DNA of 64,000 nt from Agromyces kandeliae (GCF_009674665.1 NZ_WKJD01000006.1:248001-312000); one strand, 5' to 3'. Shown: positions 37,228 through 46,596, numbered from the stretch's first letter. Numbers and translations are program-made. Notes: generated from the letters alone by a model not told the origin.

Positions 37228-38259
37228 TCACTGCTCGACGACGCCCGAGATCGCCCCGACGAGCGAGGGCAGCCCGCCCTCCCAGTCGAAGCTCAGCGCG
37301 GTGGGCGGCGACACCGACGAGACCGTCACGGGGTCGAACACCTGGGCGACGGCGCCCGCCGCGACCGCCGGGATGGCCTGCAGCTCGGGCTTGGCGAGGA
37401 AGGCGTCGGCCTCCTCCTTGCTGCCGTGGTAGCTGACGATGACGTCGGCGTCGAGCTGGTCGAGCTGCTCGTAGCTCAGCTCGTAGTAGAAGCCGCCGTC
37501 GCTCGTGTCGAGCTCGGAGACGCTCGGGGCGACCTCGAGTCCCAGTTCGGTCAGGACCTCGATGCGGGAGTCCGCGGCGGTGTAGACGTAGACGAATCCG
37601 TCGCCGTCCCACACGCCGGCGAAGGTCGTGCCGGCGAAGTCGGGGTGCGCGGCCGCCTGCTCCGCGAGGCCGTCGGAGATGTCCTGCAGCACCGCGGCGC
37701 CCTCGTCCGGCCTGCCGAGCGCCTCGGCCGTGATCTCGATCACCTTGTCCCACGGGGTGGTCCACGGCGCCTCGGGGTAGGCGACGACGGGGGCGATCTC
37801 GGAGAGCGTGTCGTACTGCTCCTCGGTGATGCCGGAGTACGGCGCGAGGATCAGGTCGGGCTCGGCCGCGATGAACTCCTCGTAGGGGATGGTCGCGCCG
37901 CCCTCGGGGTCGGGGATGAGGGCGGGAAGGTCCTCGCCGGCCTCGTCGTAGGCGGCCTCGACCCACGGGAGGTAGTTGCCCTCGCCGACGGTCCAGGCCT
38001 GCTCGGCGATGGCGATCGGGTAGACGCCGACGGCGATGGCCGCCTCGGTCGAACCCCAGCCCCAGGTCGCGACGCGCTCGGGCGCGTCGTCGACGGTCGT
38101 CTCGCCGAAGGCGTGCTGGATCGTGACGGGGAAGCCCTCCGCGGAGCCGGAGCCCGCTCCGTCGGGGGCCGGGTCGGCCGACGCGGCCGAGCAGGCGGAG
38201 AGGGCGAGCGCGGTGACGGCGGCGCCGGCCACGGCGATGAGGGAACGTCGAAGACGCAC
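37228..38259 (-). CDS. Iron-siderophore ABC transporter substrate-binding lipoprotein
   Basis: 343 residues: signal with lipobox LSAC (Cys23), then a class III (FepB/FhuD-like) binding fold. Recognisable segments are ERVATWGWGSTEAAIAVG, AAEPDLILAPYSGITEEQYDTL (cited in parts: EPDLILAPYSG) and the long inter-lobe helix. It would bind a ferric siderophore outside the membrane and hand it to the permeases encoded 2 kb upstream. A 19-bp iron box lies 28 nt before the GTG start, so it has its own regulated promoter. Confidence 0.94.
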   Translation of the reverse strand: MRLRRSLIAVAGAAVTALALSACSAASADPAPDGAGSGSAEGFPVTIQHAFGETTVDDAPERVATWGWGSTEAAIAVGVYPIAIAEQAWTVGEGNYLPWVEAAYDEAGEDLPALIPDPEGGATIPYEEFIAAEPDLILAPYSGITEEQYDTLSEIAPVVAYPEAPWTTPWDKVIEITAEALGRPDEGAAVLQDISDGLAEQAAAHPDFAGTTFAGVWDGDGFVYVYTAADSRIEVLTELGLEVAPSVSELDTSDGGFYYELSYEQLDQLDADVIVSYHGSKEEADAFLAKPELQAIPAVAAGAVAQVFDPVTVSSVSPPTALSFDWEGGLPSLVGAISGVVEQ

Positions 38260-38286
38260 GGATGCTCCTAGGTTCGGGGAGATTGG

Positions 38287-38305
38287 TAAGGCAAGGCTAA
38301 CCTAA
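38287..38305 (-). promoter_or_regulatory. DtxR/IdeR iron box upstream of the binding-protein gene
   Basis: Read on the minus strand, TTAGGTTAGCCTTGCCTTA matches the DtxR/IdeR consensus (TTAGGTTAGSCTAACCTAA) at 16 of 19 positions. Repressor with Fe(II) would block transcription when iron is plentiful. Confidence 0.88.
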
Positions 38306-38330
38306 GTTACTTTCGAGCGCACACCGCGCG

Positions 38331-39167
38331 TCACTCGGGGTCGGCGGCGGAGTGGAACCGGCCGATCGGCACGACGAGCGGACTCCCCGACACCGGGTCG
38401 GGGATCACGCGCGCGTCGAGGCCGAACGCGTCGCGCACGGTCGAGGCGGTCAGCACCGACCCCGGGTCGCCCTCCGCGACGATCCTCCCGCCCGACATCA
38501 CCACGAGGTGATCGGCATACCGGGCGGCCAGGTTCAACTCGTGCAGCACCATCACGACCGTCGCGCCCCGGTCGCGGTTGAGGGCGGTCAGCAGGTCGAG
38601 CAGTTCGAGCTGGTGCGTGACGTCGAGGAACGTGGTCGGCTCGTCGAGCAGCACGAGGTCGGTCTGCTGGGCGAGCACCATGGCGATCCACACGCGCTGG
38701 CGCTGTCCGCCCGAGAGCTCCTCGATCGGGCGCTCCGCGAGGTCGGCGATGCCGGTGTCGGCCAGCGCCTCGGCGACGACCGCGTCGTCGTCGCTCGAAT
38801 GCCGCCCGAACCAGCCCTGGTGCGGGTATCGACCGCGCGCGACGAGGTCGGCCACGCGCACGCCGTCGGGCGCGATCGACGACTGGGGCAGGACCCCGAT
38901 CCGACGGGCGACGTCGCGGCGCGGGATCCGCGAGACGTCGCTGCCGTCGAGGAGCACGCGTCCCGCCTCGAGCGGATGCAGCCGCGCGAGCCCCCGCAGC
39001 AGGGTCGACTTGCCGCACGCGTTCGGGCCGACGATCGCCGTGATGCGGCCCGACGGGATCGCGAGGTCGAGCCCGTCGATGATGCGACGACCGTCGTAGC
39101 CGAGGCTGATCCCCTCGGCGACCAGGCCCTCGACGACCGCGGGCGGAGGAACGGGGAGGGAGCTCAT
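38331..39167 (-). CDS. Iron-siderophore ABC transporter ATP-binding protein
   Basis: 278 residues of the FecE/FepC class. Walker A GPNACGKSTLLRGL (Ala replaces the more common Gly after Asn), Q-loop VLPQSS, signature LSGGQRQRVWIAM, Walker B DLVLLDEPTTFLD, and switch His in VLHELN are all present. Last gene of the SIP-permease-permease-ATPase operon. ATG 39167 overlaps the permease stop by four bases. Confidence 0.95.
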   Translation of the reverse strand: MSSLPVPPPAVVEGLVAEGISLGYDGRRIIDGLDLAIPSGRITAIVGPNACGKSTLLRGLARLHPLEAGRVLLDGSDVSRIPRRDVARRIGVLPQSSIAPDGVRVADLVARGRYPHQGWFGRHSSDDDAVVAEALADTGIADLAERPIEELSGGQRQRVWIAMVLAQQTDLVLLDEPTTFLDVTHQLELLDLLTALNRDRGATVVMVLHELNLAARYADHLVVMSGGRIVAEGDPGSVLTASTVRDAFGLDARVIPDPVSGSPLVVPIGRFHSAADPE

Positions 39168-40264
39168 GCGCGGGTCCTCTCGGTGCGGGCGAGCAGCCAC
39201 AGCAGGTACGGAGCGCCGATCACGCCGGTCACGACGCCCAGCGGTGCGGTGAAGCCGGGGATCGCGAACTGCCCGGCGACGTCGGCGCCGAGCGTCAGCA
39301 CGCCCCCGACGACCGCCGCAGCCCCGACGGCCGCTCCCCCGCGACCCACGAGCCGCCGCGCGACCGCCGGGGCGATCAGCGCGACGAACGCGATGGGTCC
39401 GGCGACGGAGGTCGCGAACGCCACGAGCGCGACCGCGACGACGAGGAGCGCCACGCGCGCCGCATCCGTCCGGACCCCGAGCGCCCTGGCGTGGTCGTCG
39501 CCGAGCGCCAACGGCCGGAGCGCCCGCGTGAGGAACACGAGGACGACCCCGCACGCGGCGGTCCCGACCACGAGCAGCCAGAGTTCGTCGCCGCGGACGT
39601 CCGCCACGCTGCCGACCGTCCAGTGCAGCGCGGTCTGCGCCTCGCGCACCTCGGCGCGGGCCAGCAGCCAGGCGACCACGGACCCGCAGAGGTAGGCCAT
39701 GCCGACGCCCACGAGCACGAAGCGCACGCCGTGCAGTCCCTGCCGCCACGCCGCCAGCCAGATCACGATCGCCACGACGAGGCCGCCGCCGAACGCGGAG
39801 CCCGCCACGATCGCGCCGCCGGCGCCGATCCCGAGGATCGCCCAGACGGCGCCGAGGCTCGCACCCGCGGAGATGCCCAGGATGTCGGGGCTCGCCAGCG
39901 GGTTGCGCAGCGTCGACTGGAAGACCGCCCCGGCCAGCGCGAACGCCACGCCCACGACGAGCGCGGCGAGGATCCGCGGGAGGCGCAGGTCGAACACGAC
40001 GAATCGGTCGATGCGCTCCCCACCCCCGAGGAGGACCGAGATCACGCGATCGGGCGTCACCCCGGCGGCGCCGAACGAGAGCGCTGCGAGCGCGATGGCC
40101 GCGGCGAGGCCGGCGCCGACGACCACGACGGAGACGCGACGGCGTCGGGCGGCCCGGCGGACGGCGCCGATCGCCGAGGCGTCGATGCGCTCGCCGCTCG
40201 GAGCGGGCCGTGCGAGCCGCTCGCCCGGCACCTCGGGTCCGGTCGTGACGCGTGCGGCGCCCAT
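39164..40264 (-). CDS. Iron-siderophore ABC permease (FecCD/BtuC family), second
   Basis: 366 residues with about nine to ten membrane helices after a ~45-residue basic cytoplasmic start. FecCD signatures: LRLPRILAALVVGVAFALAG, NPLASPDILGISAGASLGA (cited in parts) and GPIAFVALIAPAVARRLVG. It would pair with the upstream permease into a heterodimer. ATG at 40264 shares one base with the stop of that gene (TGATG). Confidence 0.94.
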   Translation of the reverse strand: MGAARVTTGPEVPGERLARPAPSGERIDASAIGAVRRAARRRRVSVVVVGAGLAAAIALAALSFGAAGVTPDRVISVLLGGGERIDRFVVFDLRLPRILAALVVGVAFALAGAVFQSTLRNPLASPDILGISAGASLGAVWAILGIGAGGAIVAGSAFGGGLVVAIVIWLAAWRQGLHGVRFVLVGVGMAYLCGSVVAWLLARAEVREAQTALHWTVGSVADVRGDELWLLVVGTAACGVVLVFLTRALRPLALGDDHARALGVRTDAARVALLVVAVALVAFATSVAGPIAFVALIAPAVARRLVGRGGAAVGAAAVVGGVLTLGADVAGQFAIPGFTAPLGVVTGVIGAPYLLWLLARTERTRA

Positions 40265-41346
40265 CAGAGCCCCGCCACCCGTCGACTCCTCGCGATGGCG
40301 ATGAGCACCGGCGCGCCGAGGAACGCCGCGACGACGCCGGCCTCGAGTTCGGAGTTCGGCACGACGAGGCGCCCGATGACGTCGGCCGAGAGCAGCATGA
40401 TCGGCCCCAGGAGGACGGCGAGCGCGGTGATCCGGCGGTAGTCGCTGCCGATCAGTCGCCGCGCCGCGTGCGGCACGACGAGACCGACGAGCGCGATCGG
40501 TCCGGCGAGCGCGACCGCCGTGCCGCAGAGGAGCACGAGCGCGAGCCCGGCGACGGCGCGGGTGATGCCGACGCGCTGGCCGAGGGCGGATGCCACGTCG
40601 TCGCCGAGCGCGAGCAGGTCGAGCCGGTGGGCGAGCGTCGCGGCGAGCACGACCCCGACCGCGAGGAACGGCCACAGTGCCGCGACGGTCGACAGGTCGC
40701 GCCCGGTGAGCGAGCCGACCGCCCAGAAGCGGTACTGGTTGAACGCCTCCGTGTCCCGGAGCAGGACGAGTGCGATGAGCGGCGTGAGCAGGGCCGTGAG
40801 CGCCGCCCCGACGAGCGCGAGCCGGACCGGCTGCGCCCCGCCGATCGCGAACACGACCGCGGCGGCCGCCGTGGCGCCGGCGAAGGCGAACCAGATGAAC
40901 CCGAGCGGCGCGGTCACGCCGAGCAGCGAGATGCAGAGCACGACGGCGAGCGACGCACCGGCGTTGATGCCGAGGAGGCCGGGATCGGCGATCGGGTTGC
41001 GGGTCACGCCCTGGATGAGCGTGCCCGCGAGCCCGAGTGCGACGCCTGCGGCCAGGCCGATCACGGTCCGCGGGATCCGCAGTTGCACCACCACGGCCTG
41101 GTCGGGGTCCGTGAGGTCGGGACGGACGAGGGCCTGCCAGACCTCGGCGGCGTCGATCGCGCGGACCCCGAGCGCGAGGCTCGCCGCGACCACGACGAGG
41201 AGCGCGATCGCACTCCCGATGAGCACGAGCGCGGCGCGTCGGGCGCGCGGCGGCGGGCCGCCCGACGCGGGGCGTCGGCCGACGCCGATGCGCGTGGCGG
41301 GCGCCGCGATCGGCGACGCCTCCGCCGAGACGGATGCGGCGTTCAC
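40264..41346 (-). CDS. Iron-siderophore ABC permease (FecCD/BtuC family), first
   Basis: 360 residues with a similar fold: LRIPRTVIGLAAGVALGLAG, NPIADPGLLGINAGASLAV and GPIALVGLVVPHAARRLIG. GTG 41346 overlaps the SIP-protein stop by four bases (GTGA). The two permeases are paralogues but only moderately alike, as is usual for heterodimeric siderophore permeases. Confidence 0.94.
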   Translation of the reverse strand: MNAASVSAEASPIAAPATRIGVGRRPASGGPPPRARRAALVLIGSAIALLVVVAASLALGVRAIDAAEVWQALVRPDLTDPDQAVVVQLRIPRTVIGLAAGVALGLAGTLIQGVTRNPIADPGLLGINAGASLAVVLCISLLGVTAPLGFIWFAFAGATAAAAVVFAIGGAQPVRLALVGAALTALLTPLIALVLLRDTEAFNQYRFWAVGSLTGRDLSTVAALWPFLAVGVVLAATLAHRLDLLALGDDVASALGQRVGITRAVAGLALVLLCGTAVALAGPIALVGLVVPHAARRLIGSDYRRITALAVLLGPIMLLSADVIGRLVVPNSELEAGVVAAFLGAPVLIAIARSRRVAGL

Positions 41347-42314
41347 GCCAGTTCGGCGCGGCCCCGCCGCCAGTACCCCATGAACGCCACCTGTCGGCGG
41401 TCGAGGCCGGCCTCCCGCACGAGGAAGCGGCGGAGCGCCGTGATGACGGATGCCTCGCCCGCGAGCCATGCGTAGCAGTCGCCGTCGAGGCTCGTGCCCT
41501 CGGGCACGTCCCAGAGGACGCCGTGGGCGTCGGCCGCCGCCTCGAGCTCGGCGAGCGTCCGGCGTGCCGACTCGGCGGCCGCCGACGCGGGATCGGCGCA
41601 GTCGCGGAGCCAGCAGGTGCGGGCGACCCAGTCGCGGACCGCCGGCACGAGCCGTTCGCCGTGCGACTGCGACTCCGAGCGGGCGAGCCAGCGCACCTCG
41701 ACGCCGACGGGCGGCGCGACCTCGAGCACGTCCTCGGCGCTCGGGACCTCGATGATCGCGGCTCCCTCGGCGTCGGCCGGCAGGGACTCGAGGATCGCGC
41801 AAATCGCGGGCGCCGCGGTCTCGTCGCCGGCGAGCAGCACGGTCTCGACGGCGCCGGGGCGCCAGTCGATGCCGACGGTCCTCCCCGCGCTCAGTTCGTC
41901 GGGGCCGACGAGCACGATCTCGTCACCGGGCTGCGCGCGTGTCGCCCACGCCGAGCCGGGACCGGTGTCGCCATGGGCGACGAAGTCGACGTCGACCTCG
42001 CGGACCTCGGGGCGCACGGCCCGGATCGTGTAGGTGCGGAACGGGTTGCGCCGCTCGGCCGGCAGCTCGCGCCACGCCGAGTACCAGTCCTCGCCGTCCG
42101 GGAAGTGCGCGAAGCCCGAGTCGCCGAGGGGCAGCACGACCTTCACCCGTTGGTCGAGCCCGGCGGTGCCGAACTCGGCGAGTTCCTCCCCCGCGAAGGT
42201 CACGCGCGTGAAATGCGGCGTGAGTCGTCGCACGCGGGCGACGTTCGCACGGAAGCCGCGATAGGCGGGACGCGGACGCGCGAGCGCGGCGACTCCGGCA
42301 AGTGAGGTAAGCAT
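41343..42314 (-). CDS. Siderophore-interacting protein (ferric-siderophore reductase)
   Basis: 323 residues of the SIP/ViuB family. An FAD-binding beta-barrel (RNPFRTYTIRAVRP holds the RxYT motif) comes first, followed by an NAD(P)-binding domain (LLAGDETAAPAI; C-terminal YAWLAGEASVI). It would release iron by reducing the ferric siderophore in the cytoplasm. First gene of the uptake operon. An iron box covers its ATG (42312-42314). Confidence 0.94.
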   Translation of the reverse strand: MLTSLAGVAALARPRPAYRGFRANVARVRRLTPHFTRVTFAGEELAEFGTAGLDQRVKVVLPLGDSGFAHFPDGEDWYSAWRELPAERRNPFRTYTIRAVRPEVREVDVDFVAHGDTGPGSAWATRAQPGDEIVLVGPDELSAGRTVGIDWRPGAVETVLLAGDETAAPAICAILESLPADAEGAAIIEVPSAEDVLEVAPPVGVEVRWLARSESQSHGERLVPAVRDWVARTCWLRDCADPASAAAESARRTLAELEAAADAHGVLWDVPEGTSLDGDCYAWLAGEASVITALRRFLVREAGLDRRQVAFMGYWRRGRAELA

Positions 42315-42321
42315 TACCTAA
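42303..42321 (-). promoter_or_regulatory. DtxR/IdeR iron box across the SIP start codon
   Basis: On the minus strand TTAGGTAATGCTTACCTCA is a near-palindromic 19-bp iron box, matching the DtxR/IdeR consensus at about 15 of 19 positions. The ATG at 42314-42312 is inside it. Transcription must then begin very near or at the start codon for the repressor to work there. Confidence 0.85.
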
Positions 42322-42398
42322 GTCTTGCACACGCCCGCGAGCGGATCACGCCGGAGAACGGCCACTCCCCGCCGTCACCGACGCGGCCGCGGCATCCG

Positions 42399-43835
42399 TC
42401 ACCACACCGGCGGGCGGCGTCGACCGCGACGCGCGGCGCGCTCGAGCTGTGCTGCGAGCGCGAAGAGGGTCGCCTCGCCGCCGGGCCGCCCGATGAGCTG
42501 GACGCCCATCGGCAGGCCCTCCTCCGTGTCGTGCACCGGCAGCGTCAGCGCGGGCAGGCCCGCGACGTTGACGAACGACGTGTACGGCGTGAAGCGCACC
42601 TGCTGCGCGAAGTTCTCCTCCGCGTCCTCGGCGTCGTACCAGCCGACCGGACGCGGCGTCAGCGCGAGCGCCGGCGTGAGGACCACGTCGACCGGCGAGA
42701 ACCGCGCGATGGTCCGCCGCTCGAAGCCCGCGAGCCACCCGAGGGCCCCTGCGAGCTCGCCCGCCGTGCGCTCCCGGCCGCGCGCGACGAGCCAGCGGGT
42801 GAGCGGCTCGAGCGCGTCCTCCTCGCCGCCGGGCACCGGGATCCCGGCTGCGCCGGACTGCCAGATCGTGCGGAAGGCCTCGGGGTACCCGGGTTCCGGG
42901 GCTGGCGCGAGCTCGTCCACGCCGTGACCGAGCCGGTCGAGGAGCGCGATCGCGTGCTCGAATGCGGCGCGCGGCGCGTCCTCGACCCGGATGTCGGTGA
43001 AGTCGTCCCACGGCGTGTCGAGCATCACCCCGACCTGGTACCGCCCTTCGCCGCGGATCGCCGCGCCGAGGTAAGGTCCGTCCTCCCCCGGCGCGCGCAG
43101 GGCGAACGGATGCCTCGGCGGGTAGCCCCGCGGCGCGATGAGGCCGTCGAGCAGGAGGGCCGCATCGGCGACCGTCCGGGCGAGCGGGCCGACCACGCCG
43201 AGTCCGGCGAGCCGGTCGATGCCGGAACCCGACGGGACGCGGCCCCGCGACGGCTTCACGCCGACGAGGCCGCATGACGCCGCGGGGATGCGGATCGATC
43301 CGCCGCCGTCGCTGCCCGGCGCGAACGGCAGGAGGCCCGCGGCCACGGCCGCCGCAGCACCCCCGCTCGAGCCACCGGCTCCGAGCCCGAGGTCCCACGG
43401 GTTGCGCGCGGGGCGGCCGGCGAGCGGCTCGGTGTACGACGGCAGGCCGAACTCCGGCGTCGCCGTCTTGCCGAGGCTCACCGCCCCGGCGTCGTCGACG
43501 TCCCGGACGAGGTCGTCCGACTCGTCGGGCACGTCGCCGGCGAAGGCGCGCGAGCCGAACGCCGTCGGCACCCCGGCACGCGGGTGCAGGTCCTTGTCCG
43601 CCAGCGGCATGCCCCACAGCGGCGCGGCGTGCGCCACGTCGCGTCGGACGGCCCGCGCGCGCTCGCGCGCGCGTTCCGGCGTCACGAGGGCGAACGCCCC
43701 GACCTCCGGGTCGAGGCGCTCGATCCGTGCGAGGTAGTGCTCGGCGGCCTCGAGCGGCGTCACGTCGCCGCGCTGCAGGAGCTGGTGCAGCTCCAGCGCC
43801 GTGTACTCGTGCAGGTCCTCGTGCTGGTCGGCCAC
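42399..43835 (-). CDS. Amidase (amidase-signature family)
   Basis: 478 residues with the Ser-cisSer-Lys triad: Lys in LADKDLHPRAG, GAGGSSGGAAAAVAAGLLP with the cis-Ser, and GGSIRIPAASCGLVG with the nucleophilic Ser. Such enzymes hydrolyse amides; this group is often labelled AtzF/GatA-like. It is not GatA by context, because no gatB/gatC are nearby. GTG 43835 lies 6 nt after TAGGCT, so it is probably leaderless. Confidence 0.94.
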   Translation of the reverse strand: MADQHEDLHEYTALELHQLLQRGDVTPLEAAEHYLARIERLDPEVGAFALVTPERARERARAVRRDVAHAAPLWGMPLADKDLHPRAGVPTAFGSRAFAGDVPDESDDLVRDVDDAGAVSLGKTATPEFGLPSYTEPLAGRPARNPWDLGLGAGGSSGGAAAAVAAGLLPFAPGSDGGGSIRIPAASCGLVGVKPSRGRVPSGSGIDRLAGLGVVGPLARTVADAALLLDGLIAPRGYPPRHPFALRAPGEDGPYLGAAIRGEGRYQVGVMLDTPWDDFTDIRVEDAPRAAFEHAIALLDRLGHGVDELAPAPEPGYPEAFRTIWQSGAAGIPVPGGEEDALEPLTRWLVARGRERTAGELAGALGWLAGFERRTIARFSPVDVVLTPALALTPRPVGWYDAEDAEENFAQQVRFTPYTSFVNVAGLPALTLPVHDTEEGLPMGVQLIGRPGGEATLFALAAQLERAARRGRRRPPVW

Positions 43836-43841
43836 GTCCCG

Positions 43842-43882
43842 AGCCTACGCACCGTGGTCGCGCCGCCGCACCCGGGTAGAGT
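43842..43882. promoter_or_regulatory. Divergent leaderless promoters of the amidase and a membrane protein
   Basis: Minus-strand TAGGCT (43847-43842) is 6 nt from the amidase GTG; plus-strand TAGAGT (43877-43882) is 7 nt from a GTG at 43890. Confidence 0.6.
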
Positions 43883-43889
43883 GGCGCGC

Positions 43890-44534
43890 GTGGCGGGGGT
43901 GGCTGGCACGCGCATCGTCGGTGCCGTTGCGCGGCATCCGCTGGCTTGGGGTGCCGCCTGGAGCAGCACGCTCGGCGTCGCCGCGGCGATCGGGATCGCG
44001 GCCGGCTGGCCGGCATGGCTGCTCGGCGCGCTGCTCGCGCTGCTCGTCGCCCCATCCCTCGCCGCGACCGTGACCGTGCTGCACGCCACGCCGCGGCGAC
44101 GCTTCGACGAGCTGTCGTCGGTGTTCGGGCACTTCGTCGTCAGGTACCTCGCGCTCGTCGTCGGCGTCGTCGCCTGGAGCCTGTCCGTGGTCGTGGGCGC
44201 CGCCATCTCCGCGGTCATCCAGCTCGCCGCCGAGGGGCGCGAGGACGAGATCGTGGGCGTCGGCCTCGACATCATGCTCGTGATCGTGCCGACCGTGGTC
44301 GGCCTGCTGTGGGCGGCCTTCGTGGTCCGCTGCGCGTGGTTCCTGGCCCGCGTGCGCGGATGGCGCGCGGCACCGACCGCCGACGGCGTGCCCGACGGCA
44401 TGCTCGCCGGGCGGCCGGCGATGCGCAGGCTCGTGGTCGGCCTCGCGCACCCGGCGTTGTTCGGGGCGGCGGGGCTGTTCGTCGCATGCGCACTGCCCGC
44501 GCTGTACGGCGGCGTCGAGCTGCTCCTCGACTGA
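43890..44534 (+). CDS. Multi-pass membrane protein of unknown function
   Basis: 214 residues with about five hydrophobic stretches: LAWGAAWSSTLGVAAAIGIA, LLGALLALLVAPSLAATVTV, YLALVVGVVAWSLSVVVGA, DIMLVIVPTVVGLLWAAFVV and LFGAAGLFVACALPALYGGV. Between helices two and three is HATPRRRFDELSSVFGHF. I do not recognise the family. GTG 43890 is chosen from promoter spacing; GTG 43881 is in frame but overlaps the -10. It ends 18 nt from the convergent GNAT gene. Confidence 0.78.
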   Translation: MAGVAGTRIVGAVARHPLAWGAAWSSTLGVAAAIGIAAGWPAWLLGALLALLVAPSLAATVTVLHATPRRRFDELSSVFGHFVVRYLALVVGVVAWSLSVVVGAAISAVIQLAAEGREDEIVGVGLDIMLVIVPTVVGLLWAAFVVRCAWFLARVRGWRAAPTADGVPDGMLAGRPAMRRLVVGLAHPALFGAAGLFVACALPALYGGVELLLD

Positions 44535-44552
44535 CCCCCGCCGCGACCCGCC

Positions 44553-45131
44553 CTACTTCAGGGTCTTCTGCAGGAGCACCGTGCCGAGCCAGCGATCGAA
44601 CTTGAAGCCGACCCTCCCCATGCGCCCGATCTCGTGGAAGCCGAACCTCTCGTGGAGCCGGATCGACGCGTCGGCGCCCTGATCGGCGATCACGGCGATC
44701 ATCTCCTTCAGGCCCGCCTCCCTCGACGCCTCGATGAGGGCGCCCAACAGGGCCTTCCCGAGCCCCTTGCCGGATGCCGCGGGGCCGAGGTAGATCGAGT
44801 TCTCGACCGTGTACCGGTAGGCGCGCTTCTGCTTCCAGGGCGAGACCAGCGCGTACCCCAGGAGCTGGCCGGAGGGCGACTCGGCCACGAGGAAGGGCAT
44901 ACCGAGCCGGCTCAGGTAGGAGTACTTCTGCTTCCACTCCCGGAGCGACATCGCCTCCTCATCGAAGGTGACGGTCGAGTTCGCGACGTAGTAGTTGTAG
45001 ATCTCGCGAACCGCCGGCAGGTCGGCCGGCCGCGCAGGTCGGATCTCGAACGAGAACGGGGCTTCGGGCTCCTCCGTCTTCCGCAGGTGCCTCGGCAGGG
45101 ACCGTCGCGCCTGGTATTCCTCCTCGAGCAT
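44553..45131 (-). CDS. GNAT family N-acetyltransferase (Pat/YncA-like)
   Basis: 192 residues. After an N-terminal basic stretch (LEEEYQARRSLPRHLRKTEE), a GNAT fold of the phosphinothricin/methionine-derivative acetyltransferase type runs from IRPARPADLPAVREIYNYYV. The acetyl-CoA loop is LGPAASGKGLGKALLGALI, and ENSIYLGP precedes it. The substrate is unknown. TAGCAT lies 6 nt before the ATG, so it is probably leaderless. Confidence 0.9.
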   Translation of the reverse strand: MLEEEYQARRSLPRHLRKTEEPEAPFSFEIRPARPADLPAVREIYNYYVANSTVTFDEEAMSLREWKQKYSYLSRLGMPFLVAESPSGQLLGYALVSPWKQKRAYRYTVENSIYLGPAASGKGLGKALLGALIEASREAGLKEMIAVIADQGADASIRLHERFGFHEIGRMGRVGFKFDRWLGTVLLQKTLK

Positions 45132-45181
45132 CCCGCCATGCTACGCGCGCGAGGTTGCGAACGGATGACGGGGGGCCGGCG

Positions 45182-45874
45182 TCAGGCGGGGATCGCCCAA
45201 TCCAGCGGCGCGCCGCCCTGCGCGACGAGCAGGTCGTTCGCCCGGCTGAACGGGCGCGAACCGAAGAACCCGCGGCTCGCCGAGAGCGGGCTGGGGTGGG
45301 CCGACTCGATGCGCGGCACGTCGCCGAGCAGCGGCGCGAGCGACTGCGCGTCACGACCCCACAGGATCGCCACGAGCGGACCGCCGCGAGCGACGAGCGT
45401 GCGGATCGCGTGGTCGGTCACGCGCTCCCACCCCATGCCCCGATGCGACGCCGGTTCGCCCGGCCGGACCGTGAGGACCCGGTTCAGCAGCATCACGCCG
45501 TGCGTGCTCCACGCGCCGAGGTCGCCGTGGGCGGCCGGCGGGATCCCGAGGTCGTCGGCGAGCTCGCGGTAGATGTTCGCGAGGCTGCGCGGGAGCGGTC
45601 GCACGTGGCGCTCGACGGCGAAGGAGAGGCCGATCGGGTGGCCCGGCGTCGGGTACGGATCCTGGCCCACGATGAGCACGCGGACCTCGGGCACGGGCTG
45701 GCGGAACGCGCGGAGCACCGCGTCGCCCGCGGGGAGGTATCCGCGCCCCTCGGCGACCTCGACGCGGAGGAGGTCGCCCATCCGGGCGATGTCGTCCGCC
45801 ACCGGGGCGAGCGCATCGGCCCACGTCGCGTCGATGAGTCCCGCCTCGGCGAGCTCCGGAAGCGTCCGACCCAT
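45182..45874 (-). CDS. ung: Uracil-DNA glycosylase (family 1)
   Basis: Removes uracil from DNA, 230 residues. The catalytic water-activating Asp is in [16 protein letters not shown], the uracil-binding Asn in [19 protein letters not shown], and the [14 protein letters not shown] loop carries the minor-groove His. The ATG shares one base with the upstream peptidase stop (TGATG). Operon order is PRT, S51 peptidase, ung. Confidence 0.96.
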   Translation of the reverse strand: MGRTLPELAEAGLIDATWADALAPVADDIARMGDLLRVEVAEGRGYLPAGDAVLRAFRQPVPEVRVLIVGQDPYPTPGHPIGLSFAVERHVRPLPRSLANIYRELADDLGIPPAAHGDLGAWSTHGVMLLNRVLTVRPGEPASHRGMGWERVTDHAIRTLVARGGPLVAILWGRDAQSLAPLLGDVPRIESAHPSPLSASRGFFGSRPFSRANDLLVAQGGAPLDWAIPA

Positions 45875-46596
45875 CAGCCGGAGATGCTCCGCACCGAGAC
45901 CCCGTCGCCGTCGGCGGTGACGCTCCAGACGCTCCCGGCGCCCGCGACCCGGAGCCCAGCGGCGCCGATCGAGAACAGCGTGTCCTCGTCGATCGCGATG
46001 CCGCCGTCCACCAGGCGCGCCTCGGTCGCGGCGATGAGCCGCGTGAGCGTGCCCCACTGCGCCGCGTGGCAGTCGATCGTGAGGTCGACGAGCCCGATCC
46101 CCGCCTCGACCGTGACGTCGTCGAGGTCCTCGCCCGCCTCCTCGGGGGCGACCGGGACCCCGCCGATGCGCCAGCCGCCGAGGAGGGCGGTGTCGGACGC
46201 GATCGCCGCGCCCGCTGAGAACCCCAGGTAGGGCTCGTCGGCCGCGGCGCGGCGACGCAGCTCGGCGGCGATCGGCTCGACCGCCCGTCGGTACGCGGGG
46301 GTGAGCCCGCCGCCGACGAGCACGCCGTGCGTGCCGGCCAGCGAAGCCGGCGCGAACTCGCCGTCCTCGGGGACCACCGTGACGGCGGCCTCGACGTCGG
46401 CGACGGCCTCGAGCACGTCTCGCCAGCGGGCTGCGAGGAGGTCGGCCTCGTGGTCGGGCGCGACGAGCAGCACCGCGACGCGGGGGCGGTCGGCACCGGC
46501 CCGGCCGGCGGCCTCGGCCGCTTCGGCGAGGAACGGCGCGTAGACGGATGCCGCGTGGGCCGGGTCCCACCCGCCGCCGACGAGGTGCACGCTCAT
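45874..46596 (-). CDS. Peptidase S51 / type 1 glutamine amidotransferase-like protein
   Basis: 240 residues, related to dipeptidase E and cyanophycinase. The opening [11 protein letters not shown], the [16 protein letters not shown] motif and the nucleophile elbow [11 protein letters not shown] (Ser in place of the Cys of glutaminases) are seen. The natural substrate is not known. It overlaps the PRT gene by four bases and ung by one. Confidence 0.88.
   Translation of the reverse strand: MSVHLVGGGWDPAHAASVYAPFLAEAAEAAGRAGADRPRVAVLLVAPDHEADLLAARWRDVLEAVADVEAAVTVVPEDGEFAPASLAGTHGVLVGGGLTPAYRRAVEPIAAELRRRAAADEPYLGFSAGAAIASDTALLGGWRIGGVPVAPEEAGEDLDDVTVEAGIGLVDLTIDCHAAQWGTLTRLIAATEARLVDGGIAIDEDTLFSIGAAGLRVAGAGSVWSVTADGDGVSVRSISG

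Noticed and set aside
42399..43835. GatA subunit of the amidotransferase
   Set aside because: The amidase signature is shared, but gatB and gatC are absent nearby and the C-terminal part does not look like GatA.
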